Source: Chloroflexota bacterium
GTDB lineage: Bacteria; Chloroflexota; Anaerolineae; Caldilineales; Caldilineaceae
NCBI GenBank assembly: GCA_016861025.1
Contig: BOKO01000002.1
Span: 1 to 64,000, forward strand
Direction of reading: 5' to 3'
DNA length: 64,000 nt
In this document: positions 1-13,312 of the stretch, one piece after another
Position numbering within the stretch: position 1 is the stretch's first letter
How the letters are laid out: every line of letters starts with the position of its first letter
The notes under the pieces: generated by a model
Database searches by the model: none
Seen by the model: only the letters and a program-made list of their open reading frames with translations
Told to the model about the DNA's origin: nothing
Program-made: the position numbers and the translations under genes

Positions 1-5308
<5,308 letters not shown>

Positions 5309-5618
5309 GGTGAATCTCCTATCGGTGGTTTGGTAGTTTGTCTGGTAGGTCAACAACACATACTTTAGTCAACTTACGGTTTCAGTCGATTCGTGGATTG
5401 CTGTGCAGTGTAGCAGATTTCGCTCGACTTTTCTTGACGATTGGTAGACGAGATTTCCAGAGCCAGCGTAGTGGTTTAGAGTGACGGCTTACCTCGACGC
5501 CTTTAGGCGAGACGTCTAACTATATTATCAGCGATAGGAACGCGTTACTCTATCTGTGAATGGTTTTGTTGTGTACGCAAACGCGATTTGTGAGTCTTTC
5601 CCGCCTTCTTCCAGTCTC
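5309..5618. other. Intergenic region between Rhs gene and ruvB
   Basis: This 310-base stretch is more AT-rich than its neighbours and presumably holds the Rhs promoter. I see no gene. A short hairpin (CGCC-TTTA-GGCG, about 5498-5509) sits in the middle but has no U-tract, so I do not call it a terminator. Confidence 0.5.
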
Positions 5619-6695
5619 CTACCCAAACAGCCCTCCCTGTTCCGGCCGTTCGGGATAGTCGATCTTCATGTGTGCGTAGGCGGCGCGGGTGGCGACGCGA
5701 CCGCGCGGGGTGCGGTCGAGAAAACCGAGCTGCAACAGATATGGTTCGACCACATCCATGATCGTATCCGCCTCTTCGCTGATGCTGGCAGCCAGGGTCT
5801 CCAGCCCAACCGGGCCGCCATTGAATTTGACGATGATAGCGTTGAGCACGCGGCGGTCGAGGTCGTCCAAGCCCAACTCGTCGATCTCCAGCAGGCTGAG
5901 CGCTTCATCCGCCACAGCCGCAGTGATCACGCCATCGGCGCGCACCTGAGCATAGTCGCGCAGCCGGCGCAGCAGGCGTAACGCCACGCGCGGCGTCCCG
6001 CGCGAGCGGCGTGCAATCGCCCACGATCCTTCGGGCTGGATCGGCGTCTCCAACAGGCGCGCAGCGCGCACTACGATTTCCTGCAACGCCGCCGGTTCGT
6101 AGAAGTCGAAGCGTTCAACCACGCCGAAGCGAGCGCGCAGCGGCGAGGTCATCAACGCCAGTCGCGTGGTGGCGCCGACAACGGTGAACTTGGGCAGGCT
6201 GAGCTGAATGTTGCGCGCGCCGGGTCCACTGCCGACCACAATGTTGAGTGAGAAATCCTCCATTGCCGGATAGAGAATCTCCTCGACCGCGCGCCCCAGG
6301 CGGTGAATCTCATCGATGAAGAGCACGTCGCCCTTGCGCAGGTTGGTGAGAATCGCCGCCAGATCGCCCGCTTTTTCGATGGCGGGGCCTGCCGTCACCT
6401 TGAGGTTGGCGCCCATCTCGTATGCCAGGATGTGCGAGAGTGTGGTCTTGCCGAGACCGGGCGGCCCGTAGAGCAGCACATGATCGATGGCGTCCCCCCG
6501 TTTGCGTGCAGCCTCGACCAGAATTTGCATCTTGTCGCGCAGCCGCTCCTGGCCGATCATTTCGCGCAGCGAACGCGGGCGCAGCGCGTGGTCGATCTGC
6601 TGATCGCCGGGCTGGGGCGTCCCGCTCAACGCGCGCCGCGCCGGGTCAACTTTGGAAGTGGCTGTCGTATGGGTAACGCTGCGTTCATCGGCCAT
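5619..6695 (-). CDS. ruvB: Holliday junction branch migration ATPase RuvB
   Basis: RuvB is the AAA+ motor that drives branch migration of Holliday junctions together with RuvA, before RuvC cleavage. The 358-residue product has the usual length. It shows the sensor-1 'GATTRLALMTSPLRARFG' region typical of RuvB, Walker A GPPGLGKTT at about 77-85 and Walker B with DEIH at 128-131. The C-terminal winged-helix DNA-binding part includes the family motif TPRGR. The first 30 residues are a non-conserved Thr-rich extension. ruvA and ruvC are not adjacent. A TATAAT -10 box overlapped by a perfect inverted repeat lies just upstream (see 6713-6738), which fits SOS control. Confidence 0.97.
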   Translation of the reverse strand: MADERSVTHTTATSKVDPARRALSGTPQPGDQQIDHALRPRSLREMIGQERLRDKMQILVEAARKRGDAIDHVLLYGPPGLGKTTLSHILAYEMGANLKVTAGPAIEKAGDLAAILTNLRKGDVLFIDEIHRLGRAVEEILYPAMEDFSLNIVVGSGPGARNIQLSLPKFTVVGATTRLALMTSPLRARFGVVERFDFYEPAALQEIVVRAARLLETPIQPEGSWAIARRSRGTPRVALRLLRRLRDYAQVRADGVITAAVADEALSLLEIDELGLDDLDRRVLNAIIVKFNGGPVGLETLAASISEEADTIMDVVEPYLLQLGFLDRTPRGRVATRAAYAHMKIDYPERPEQGGLFG

Positions 6696-6712
6696 GGATG
6701 CATCCGTTCATT

Positions 6713-6738
6713 TGTTCTGGATAATTCAGAACATTATA
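6713..6738 (-). promoter_or_regulatory. Candidate LexA-type operator overlapping the ruvB promoter
   Basis: A perfect inverted repeat TGTTCTG-N7-CAGAACA spans 6713-6733. Immediately beside it, on the ruvB strand, is a TATAAT hexamer (6733-6738). The repeat therefore covers the expected transcription start, 18 bases before the ruvB ATG. Its arms resemble the GTTC/GAAC half-sites of Gram-positive SOS boxes, although the spacing differs from the Bacillus consensus. The repeat is seen directly; LexA as its ligand is inferred from ruvB being an SOS gene. Confidence 0.5.
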
Positions 6739-6862
6739 TCAGATGTGTGAAGATTGCATTATCCCCTTCAACTTCGCTGACAGGCTTACAGGCAACGTCC
6801 ACCCAGCGTGGTACGATGCATAAAAATTGCATCGGCCGATTCGAATCCAGCAAAGGACGACC

Positions 6863-8911
6863 ATGAACGAACATAAATACACCAACCGTCTGATCCACGA
6901 GACCTCGCCGTATTTGCTGCAGCACGCCCACAATCCGGTGGACTGGCATCCCTGGGGTGAAGAGGCGTTGAGTCGCGCTCGCGCTGAGGACAAGCCGATC
7001 TTTCTCTCCGTCGGCTACAGCGCGTGTCACTGGTGCCATGTCATGGAGCACGAGAGTTTCGAGGATGAGGAGACGGCGGCGCTGATGAACGAGCTGTTCA
7101 TCAATATCAAGGTCGATCGTGAGGAGCGCCCCGACCTCGACGCCATCTATATGGATGCGGTGCAGGCGATGACCGGGCAGGGTGGCTGGCCCATGAGCGT
7201 GTGGCTGACGCCCGACGGCAAGCCTTTCCACGGCGGGACCTATTACCCAAAGGAACCGCGCTACGGGATGCCCGGTTTTCAGCAAGTGTTGCGCTCTGTC
7301 GCCGACGCCTACCGCAGCCGCCGTGAGCAGGTCGATGGGCAGGCTGAGCGGTTGACGGCGATGTTGCGACGCACAGCCTCGCTGCGCGCCGACGGCGGCG
7401 ACCTCGGCGATGAGCTTCTCGAAGAGGCGTTGGGGCAGATGCGCCAATATTTCGACGAGGAGGATGGCGGCTTTGGCAGCCAACCCAAATTTCCGCAGCC
7501 GATGACGCTCGACTTTGCGCTGATGCAATATCGCCGCCGCGACGATCTGGATGCGCTCTACATGGCCGAGCTGACGCTGGAGAAGATGGCGCATGGCGGC
7601 ATCTACGACCAGCTCGGCGGCGGTTTCCACCGGTACAGCGTCGATGCGATCTGGCTTGTGCCGCACTTCGAGAAGATGCTCTACGACAATGCACAACTGC
7701 TGCGCACCTATCTGCACGCCTGGCAGGTGACCGGACGCCCGCTCTTTCGACGCGTTGTCGAAGAGACGATCGACTATGTGCTGCGTGAAATGACAGCGCC
7801 GGGCGGCGGCTTCTTCAGCACGCAGGACGCCGACAGCGAAGGCCACGAAGGCAAGTTCTTCGTATGGTCGCAGCAGGAGATCGAGGCGCTGCTCGACCCA
7901 CACACTGCCGCCATCTTTGGCGACTATTTCGGCGTTTCGGCGCGCGGCAACTTCGAGGGCAAGAACATTCTCAGCGTCATGCGCAGCGTCGAACAGGTGG
8001 CGCAGCGCTTCCAGGTCGGTGAGGAGACAGTCAAAGCGGCGATTGCGCGGGGGCGCGCCTTGCTCTTCGAGCAGCGCGAACAGCGCATCAAACCTGCTCG
8101 CGACGAGAAGATTCTAACCGAATGGAACGGGCTGATGATCCACGCTCTGGCGGAATGCGGCGTCGTGCTCAACCGAGCCGACGCGCTCGACGCCGCTGTG
8201 CAAGCCGCCGATTTTGTCCTCGCCAGGATGAGCCAGCCCGATGGGCGCCTCTATCGCTCGTACAAGGATGGACAGGCGCGCTTCAACGCTTATTTGGAAG
8301 ATTACGCTGCATTCATCCGCAGCTTGATCGCGCTCTACGAGGCGACATTTGATCTGCGTTGGCTGGGCGAGGCGACGCGATTGACGCAGCTCATGTTTGC
8401 GCAGTTTCATGATCCTGCGGGTGGCTTCTTCCAAACCGGCGTCGACCACGAACAGCTGGTGGCGCGACGCAAGGATTTCATCGACAACGCCACCCCATCG
8501 GGCAACTCGCTGGCGGCGGAGGCGCTGCTACGGCTGGCGGTCTTGCTCGACAAGCCCGTCTATCGCGACGAGGCGGGGCGCATTCTGCTGATGATGAAAG
8601 ACGCAATGGCGCGGCAGCCGACCGGTTTTGGTCGGTTGCTCGGCGTGCTCGACGCCTACCTGGCGCCTTCGCAGGAGATCGCAATCGTCGGTCGTCGCGA
8701 TGACCCGGCGACGCAGGCGCTCTTAGCTGAAGTGCGTCGCCGCTTTTTGCCGCACACGATCGTGGCGCTGAAAGAGCCGGAGGAAGAGTCGATGTTGCCG
8801 CTGTTAAAAGGACGCACGCTGGTCGACGGCAAGCCAGCGGCTTATGTCTGCGAGAATTACGCCTGCAAATTACCGGTGACTTCGGTCGAAGCGTTGGAGA
8901 AGATTTTGTAA
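6863..8911 (+). CDS. YyaL/DUF255 thioredoxin-domain protein
   Basis: This 682-residue protein belongs to the YyaL/spermatogenesis-associated protein 20 family. An N-terminal thioredoxin-like domain (about residues 1-165) opens with the family signature (HNPVDWHPWG) and carries a CHWC redox pair at about 55-58. The rest is an alpha/alpha-barrel resembling N-acylglucosamine epimerases and glycoside hydrolases, with PKFPQP and ADSEGHEGKFFVW motifs. Its biochemical role is not established. I chose ATG 6863 because AAAGGA lies 5 bases upstream; a TTG at 6827 in frame is less likely. It ends just before a strong terminator and faces the foldase gene. Confidence 0.9.
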   Translation: MNEHKYTNRLIHETSPYLLQHAHNPVDWHPWGEEALSRARAEDKPIFLSVGYSACHWCHVMEHESFEDEETAALMNELFINIKVDREERPDLDAIYMDAVQAMTGQGGWPMSVWLTPDGKPFHGGTYYPKEPRYGMPGFQQVLRSVADAYRSRREQVDGQAERLTAMLRRTASLRADGGDLGDELLEEALGQMRQYFDEEDGGFGSQPKFPQPMTLDFALMQYRRRDDLDALYMAELTLEKMAHGGIYDQLGGGFHRYSVDAIWLVPHFEKMLYDNAQLLRTYLHAWQVTGRPLFRRVVEETIDYVLREMTAPGGGFFSTQDADSEGHEGKFFVWSQQEIEALLDPHTAAIFGDYFGVSARGNFEGKNILSVMRSVEQVAQRFQVGEETVKAAIARGRALLFEQREQRIKPARDEKILTEWNGLMIHALAECGVVLNRADALDAAVQAADFVLARMSQPDGRLYRSYKDGQARFNAYLEDYAAFIRSLIALYEATFDLRWLGEATRLTQLMFAQFHDPAGGFFQTGVDHEQLVARRKDFIDNATPSGNSLAAEALLRLAVLLDKPVYRDEAGRILLMMKDAMARQPTGFGRLLGVLDAYLAPSQEIAIVGRRDDPATQALLAEVRRRFLPHTIVALKEPEEESMLPLLKGRTLVDGKPAAYVCENYACKLPVTSVEALEKIL

Positions 8912-8926
8912 AGCCAGGGATGATGC

Positions 8927-8963
8927 AAAAAGCGCCGCCCACTTTTTGTAAGCGGCGCTTTTT
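8927..8963. terminator. Bidirectional intrinsic terminator
   Basis: A 12-base-pair perfect stem (AAAAAGCGCCGC at 8927-8938 with GCGGCGCTTTTT at 8952-8963) has a 13-base loop, with a run of T on one side and A on the other. It lies between the convergent yyaL-like and foldase genes and can stop transcription from both. Confidence 0.9.
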
Positions 8964-8981
8964 GATGCTGAGTTGCAGGGT

Positions 8982-10361
8982 CTACAAGCCGGTTGGCAAG
9001 AGACTGACCAGGTTGCCTGGGCGTTGGATGTCTTCGCGCGCCAGCTGTGCGTTGAGCCAGGTCTGGAACGCCTGTGCGCGCTCCTGGGCGAGCACATTTT
9101 CGTCTTTGGGGCGGGCGGCGTCGCGTTCCAAAACTTCAATGATGTGGTAGCCAAAGTCGCTCTTGATCGGCTCGCTGATCTCGCCGACTTGCAGGCTGAA
9201 GGCGGCCTCCTCGAAGGGCGCCACCATGCGTCCGCGACTAAACCAACCCAGGTCGCCGCCCTGCGCAGCGCTGCCGGGATCGTCGCTATATTCGGCGGCG
9301 AGTTGGGCAAAATCCTCGCCGTCGAGCAGCCGTTGACGCAGCTCGTTGGCAAGCGCCAGAGTTTCTTCTTCGTTGCGCGGTGCAGGCGTCGGTGTTGGCG
9401 TCGGTTGACCCTCGGGCAACGGCGTTGGCTCGACGCCCTCCGGCAGCGGCGTTGGCTCTGGCAAGGCCTCGCGTTCACGCAGCAGGATGTGGCGTGCGTG
9501 CACTGCTTCTTCCGTCGTGGCGACTGTCTCGGCGCCGATCACCTCTTGCAGTTTCTCGCGCAAAAGGCGCGCCCGCACGATCTGTTTATACTCGTCCAGC
9601 GAGTAACCGGCCACTTGTTGAACCGACTTCTGCAGTGCATCCAGCGATTCCAGGTAAGTGGTCTCGGTAATGATAGCGGGCGTTGGCGGAACCGGCGGCG
9701 TCGGGATCGACGTGGCTGTAGCTGTGATGGGATTGGCAGGGTCAATCGTGGCGGTGGGCGTCGGCGTCCACACTGCAGCGGTGGCAGTGGCGTCGGCAAT
9801 GGCCTGCACCGTTGCGGTGGCTTGCGCTTCCGTCACCAGGCCAACACTGTTGGCGATCTCCTCGCGCAGTGCGGCGTCGATCTCTTCTGCACTGACAGAG
9901 ATGCCGCGCGCGGCGGCTTCTTGTTCGATGATCAAATCTTCCAGCATGGCGTTGAGCGACTGCTGGCCCAGTGCAAATGGGCTTCCCAGCGTGCCCTGGA
10001 GCTGGCTGATCTGTGCGGTGAAGAAGCCCTGACCGCCGAACTGTTGCTCAAGCTGTTGGTAACGGGCTAATTGATTGAGCAGATTGTTCTGCTCGAACTT
10101 AACGCGCTTCCAGAACTGCTCAGCAGTGATCGAAATATCACCGACGCGTGCAACTTGTTGCCTTGGCAGCACCAGAAATTGATAAATCACACCGACGAGG
10201 ATGGCAATCAGTGCGATGCCCAGCGCGGCGCCCACAAAGGTGTACAGCTTGCGATGACGTTCGCGGTCGCGCTGGCGCAGCCGCTCTTCCTTGCGGGTCA
10301 GCTCGCGTTCCAGTTGATTGGCTTGTTCGGCGCTCTGCTTCCTCTTGTTGCGCTCGGCCAT
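8982..10361 (-). CDS. Membrane-anchored PpiC-type peptidyl-prolyl isomerase (PrsA/SurA-like foldase)
   Basis: The 459-residue product begins with a charged Lys/Arg/Glu coiled segment and one membrane helix at about 41-63. A SurA-N-like helical region with IDAALREEIA follows. The C-terminal parvulin domain shows VHARHILL, FAQLAAEYSDDPGS, GGDLGWFSRGRM and GYHIIEVLE, so it probably folds secreted proteins outside the membrane. Two Thr/Pro-rich inserts are odd: one at about 195-230, and one inside the parvulin domain directly after VHARHILL. The start lies 3 bases after the rpsR stop, so it is translated from the ribosomal-protein operon. Confidence 0.9.
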   Translation of the reverse strand: MAERNKRKQSAEQANQLERELTRKEERLRQRDRERHRKLYTFVGAALGIALIAILVGVIYQFLVLPRQQVARVGDISITAEQFWKRVKFEQNNLLNQLARYQQLEQQFGGQGFFTAQISQLQGTLGSPFALGQQSLNAMLEDLIIEQEAAARGISVSAEEIDAALREEIANSVGLVTEAQATATVQAIADATATAAVWTPTPTATIDPANPITATATSIPTPPVPPTPAIITETTYLESLDALQKSVQQVAGYSLDEYKQIVRARLLREKLQEVIGAETVATTEEAVHARHILLREREALPEPTPLPEGVEPTPLPEGQPTPTPTPAPRNEEETLALANELRQRLLDGEDFAQLAAEYSDDPGSAAQGGDLGWFSRGRMVAPFEEAAFSLQVGEISEPIKSDFGYHIIEVLERDAARPKDENVLAQERAQAFQTWLNAQLAREDIQRPGNLVSLLPTGL

Positions 10362-10364
10362 AGG

Positions 10365-10826
10365 TTATTTCCGTTTGCGTACAATACGGGTCTGATCCGC
10401 CGTATAGGGGAGCAGCGCCAGGTGACGCGCGCGCTTGATCTCGCGCACGATCTTGCGCTGGACTTTGGCGCTCACGCGCGTTTTGCGCCGTGACAGGATG
10501 CGCCCACGCCGATCGAGGAAGCGAGAGAGCAGCCCGATGTTCTTATAGTCGATCTCGTCGATGCGCACGTCGGAGCCGATTCGTCGCGGGCGACCTGACC
10601 CTTCGCGTTCGACATATTGCGCAGGCGCCGTGAAACCTTCATCTTCATCGACGTCGACATCTTCATCGTCATAGCTGTCTTCATCCACGTCCTCGTCGAT
10701 GTCGTCGTCCGCGAAGATCGGCGGCGCTGGCGGCGGCGTCGAAGGCGCGGTTGGTTTTACGACAGGCTCGGCGACCGACGATCCGGTCTCTTCCAATTCT
10801 GGTGTTGGGGTTGTTTGATCGCTCAT
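10365..10826 (-). CDS. rpsR: 30S ribosomal protein S18 with long acidic N-terminal extension
   Basis: The last 65 or so residues are a normal S18 (DYKNIGLLSRFL, GRILSRRKTRVSAK, REIKRARHLALLPYT). S18 pairs with S6 on the 30S platform. The protein is 153 residues rather than the usual 70-90. The additional N-terminal part has a Thr/Pro-rich stretch followed by an Asp/Glu-dense stretch (about residues 39-63). S18 starting at a later internal codon is unlikely, since there is no Met between this start and the core. The gene follows rpsF by 29 bases. The ssb gene often found between rpsF and rpsR, and the following rplI, are both absent. Confidence 0.93.
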   Translation of the reverse strand: MSDQTTPTPELEETGSSVAEPVVKPTAPSTPPPAPPIFADDDIDEDVDEDSYDDEDVDVDEDEGFTAPAQYVEREGSGRPRRIGSDVRIDEIDYKNIGLLSRFLDRRGRILSRRKTRVSAKVQRKIVREIKRARHLALLPYTADQTRIVRKRK

Positions 10827-10855
10827 GATGTTCTATCCTTTCTCGCGGTTTTACT

Positions 10856-11158
10856 CTAGTCATCCTTGCGCATCAAGAGATAGCGCATCACATCTTCGCT
10901 GAAGCGCAGCAGGCGATCCACTTCGTCTGTGCCCGTTGCTGGCATCTGAAATCGATGCAGGATGTAATAGCCCTCAAACTTGCGATTGATCGGATAGGCG
11001 AGCGTGCGCTTGCCCCACATTTCGGTGGCGATGTCGCTGCCACCTTGCGCTGCAATGACATCGCAGAGACGCGTGTCAAAGCTGTTGATTCCTGCTTCGT
11101 CCAGTTGCGGCTGAAGAATATAGACCAGCTCGTACTGACGTTCGTTCGCACCGTCCAT
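10856..11158 (-). CDS. rpsF: 30S ribosomal protein S6
   Basis: S6 binds S18 and 16S rRNA in the platform of the small subunit. The 100-residue product shows the family features YELVYILQPQLDE near the N-terminus, WGKRTLAYPI and EGYYILHRF. ATG 11158 was chosen because AAAGGA lies about 7 bases upstream and S6 proteins begin at this point. An in-frame upstream GTG at 11257 would add a non-homologous leader that coincides with the structured mRNA leader. It is the first gene of the rpsF-rpsR-foldase operon. Confidence 0.95.
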   Translation of the reverse strand: MDGANERQYELVYILQPQLDEAGINSFDTRLCDVIAAQGGSDIATEMWGKRTLAYPINRKFEGYYILHRFQMPATGTDEVDRLLRFSEDVMRYLLMRKDD

Positions 11159-11198
11159 CTCTATTTCCTTTCTTTCTATGGAGACGCCCGCAGGCCCA

Positions 11199-11248
<50 letters not shown>

Positions 11249-11262
11249 GCAAACCATCCTTA

Positions 11263-11292
11263 ATCATACCTGCTTATGTAGGAATCCAACAA
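11263..11292 (-). promoter_or_regulatory. Probable sigma-70-type promoter of the rpsF operon
   Basis: On the minus strand a TTGTTG hexamer (11287-11292) is followed after 18 bases by TATGAT (11263-11268). Transcription would start about 15 bases before the hairpin described at 11215-11248. No other promoter-like pair is seen before rpsF. Confidence 0.45.
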
Positions 11293-11358
11293 ATCCGGCC
11301 ATGGTTGTTGGAGAAAATGTTCGAGCTGCGCCTGGGGGGACCGAGAGGAGGTGTGACG

Positions 11359-11784
11359 CTATTGATTTGCAAACTGCGTGGTTGGCGCCACCTGCCCATG
11401 TAATTTCTGCAACGGCGTCACGCCGTGGTTGATCGCCACAGGGCGCAGCTCGGGGTCGAGCACCACTGTTGTCGGCACAGTCATAATGCCGTAGACTTTG
11501 GCAAGCGCCTGTTGCTCAATGGCGTCGAGCCTGTGCACGGCCACGTCCACTCTGGCTTGCAGCTGCGTCAGGATCGGCGTCTGCTGGTAACGACATTGCG
11601 CACAATCAGAGGTCGTGAAGTAGAGCACGGTCGGTTTGCCGGCGGTCACGTCGGGCGGCAGATGCACCGGTTTCGTGACCTCGCGCAGCGACCGCAGACG
11701 CCGTCGCTGCCACAACTTCCACAGTGCGTAGATGAGCAGCGCCGCCGCAATCGCAACTGCCAGGATGGCGAATCGTTCACTCAT
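11359..11784 (-). CDS. Membrane-anchored thioredoxin-family protein
   Basis: The 141-residue protein has one N-terminal membrane helix (about 5-24), a basic stop-transfer patch (QRRRLRS) and a thioredoxin fold. Its redox pair is CAQC at 61-64 in place of CGPC, with the cis-proline loop in TVPTTVV. It is probably a thiol reductase or disulfide carrier facing the outside, or tethered at the membrane. ATG 11784 has GGGGGA 8 bases upstream. It is the last gene of the cysO-moeZ-cysM-DUF4395 operon, directly after DUF4395, a pairing that suggests a membrane redox couple linked to sulfur metabolism. Confidence 0.85.
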   Translation of the reverse strand: MSERFAILAVAIAAALLIYALWKLWQRRRLRSLREVTKPVHLPPDVTAGKPTVLYFTTSDCAQCRYQQTPILTQLQARVDVAVHRLDAIEQQALAKVYGIMTVPTTVVLDPELRPVAINHGVTPLQKLHGQVAPTTQFANQ

Positions 11785-11823
11785 AATAATATCCCCCGGC
11801 CCCAATCTTTGCTTTCTTAAGCC

Positions 11824-12267
11824 CTACTTTCCACCTTGCCAGGAGGGCAACGATGGTTTGATGCCGATCCGACCAAGCTGGTAGTAGATGAAACAACCCA
11901 GGCAAAAGCCCAAAAACAAGTTGATCGATGCAAGCACGATGACCACACTTGCCAGCACCCAGCCGACGACCGGCTGCCCCAGCCAAAGCGCCGCAGCACT
12001 CAACACGAGAAAAATGCCGCCCAGCCCCTGGGCAAAGAGATGCGGCTTCGGATCATCGTCGATGACGTTCGGTTTCAGCCAGCCGGCTGGCTGAAGCACG
12101 CGTGCGTACAGTTGCTTGAACAGCCCGGCTTGCGGCCACACGGCGCCGACCACCATCACAGCAGCGACAAACGCCACCAGCCACACCGCATTCAGAAGAA
12201 ACGCCAGCACGAGCAACAGGATGATGCTGGCCTGGTTGAATTTCAGAGCGGTTTGATCGACTTTCAT
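11824..12267 (-). CDS. DUF4395 integral membrane protein
   Basis: This 147-residue membrane protein matches the DUF4395 pattern: an N-terminal KVDQTALKFNQ motif (aspartate and asparagine before the first helix), two helices in tandem, a soluble DDDPKPHLFAQ loop, and two further helices ending in a GFCLGCFIYYQL segment with a CxxxC pair. The family's function is unknown. Its cysteines and constant proximity to thioredoxins suggest quinone- or thiol-linked redox transfer, which is inference. ATG 12267 has GGGAG upstream. It lies 13 bases after cysM and 39 before the thioredoxin gene. Confidence 0.85.
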   Translation of the reverse strand: MKVDQTALKFNQASIILLLVLAFLLNAVWLVAFVAAVMVVGAVWPQAGLFKQLYARVLQPAGWLKPNVIDDDPKPHLFAQGLGGIFLVLSAAALWLGQPVVGWVLASVVIVLASINLFLGFCLGCFIYYQLGRIGIKPSLPSWQGGK

Positions 12268-12280
12268 AATTCTCCCTACG

Positions 12281-13216
12281 TTATGCAAATAATCCCAGGC
12301 TGATATATTTGCTGCCATCATCAGGCAGGATTGTGACGATGCAGCCGGCGCGCAGTTCGTGCGCCAGTTCAATGCAGGCGTGGACTGCAGCGCCGGCGCT
12401 GATGCCGACGAACAGCCCGGCGCGCCGCGCCAGTTGACGCGTGGTCGTCCAGGCATCGTCGGCGGCCACACCCAGGAAACGGTCGGGCAAAGCAGCGTCG
12501 TAGATGCCTGGCGTAATTGCTGTCTCCAGGTGTTTTAGTCCTTCGATCACGGCAAGCTCGTCCTCTGGCTGCACGGCGACCAACTCGATGTCGGGATTGC
12601 GCTGCTTGAGATAGCGCCCGATCCCCATGAACGTGCCGGTTGTGCCCAGTCCCGCCACAAAATGGGTGACGCCGCCAGCGGTCTGTCGCCAGATTTCGGG
12701 GCCTGTCGTGTCGAAGTGCGCCTGCCAGTTCGCCGGGTTGTTATATTGGTTGGCGTAGAAATAGCGATGCGGCGACTTTGCCACAATTTCACGCACGACC
12801 TGGATGGCGCCATCGGAGCCTTCGAGCGGATCCGACTCGATGAGGCGTGCGCCGTAGGCTTTGACCAGCGCCTTGCGCTCGGCGCTGACATTGGCGGGCA
12901 TGACCAGATGCACGGCGTAGCCCTTCACTGCGCCGATCAGCGCCAGCGCAATGCCGGTGTTGCCCGAACTGCTGTCGATGATAATTTTGTCTGGCGTCAG
13001 TTTGCCATCACGCTCGGCGTCTTCGACCATGCGCAGTGCGGCCCGCGCCTTGACCGACCCGCCCGGATTCGTCCATTCCGCCTTGGCAAAGAGCGAGACG
13101 CCCGGTGCAACGCCCAACTTATGGGCATAGTCGCTCAAATCCAGCAGCGGCGTGTTGCCTATCTGCGCCAGGATGTTGCCGGTCGCTGTCCTTCGTCGTT
13201 CGATCGTGCGAATCAT
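12281..13216 (-). CDS. cysM: Cysteine synthase, CysM type
   Basis: This is a 311-residue PLP enzyme of the cysteine synthase family. Lys56 in NPGGSVKAR forms the Schiff base, the SSSGNTG loop (82-88) holds the substrate carboxylate, and GTTGT binds the PLP phosphate. Because the operon also encodes a CysO-like sulfur carrier and its activating enzyme, I infer that it uses protein thiocarboxylate as sulfur donor (probably with O-phosphoserine), as mycobacterial CysM does, rather than free sulfide. An O-acetylserine sulfhydrylase with similar motifs cannot be excluded. Confidence 0.9.
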   Translation of the reverse strand: MIRTIERRRTATGNILAQIGNTPLLDLSDYAHKLGVAPGVSLFAKAEWTNPGGSVKARAALRMVEDAERDGKLTPDKIIIDSSSGNTGIALALIGAVKGYAVHLVMPANVSAERKALVKAYGARLIESDPLEGSDGAIQVVREIVAKSPHRYFYANQYNNPANWQAHFDTTGPEIWRQTAGGVTHFVAGLGTTGTFMGIGRYLKQRNPDIELVAVQPEDELAVIEGLKHLETAITPGIYDAALPDRFLGVAADDAWTTTRQLARRAGLFVGISAGAAVHACIELAHELRAGCIVTILPDDGSKYISLGLFA

Positions 13217-13235
13217 GTCGTCACTTCGCTCCTCC

Positions 13236-13312
13236 GAGATTAGGAGATTGGAGATTAGGAGATTGGATAATCTTGTCCATCCGAATCTCCAATCTCCAAT
13301 CTCTACTCTCCT
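13236..13312. repeat. Intergenic long imperfect hairpin of GAGATTGG-type repeats
   Basis: Between cysM and moeZ, tandem GGAGATTGG/GGAGATTAGG units are followed by a short spacer and their reverse complements (AATCTCCAATCTCC). The stretch could form a long imperfect stem in either strand. It fills the only sizeable gap in the cysO operon. It resembles in style the elements at 29873-29945 and 42898-42990. Confidence 0.7.

Noticed and set aside
8973..10070. 365-codon plus-strand frame opposite the foldase gene
   Set aside because: Cys/Gly/Arg-rich, no family pattern; the minus strand encodes a clear parvulin protein.
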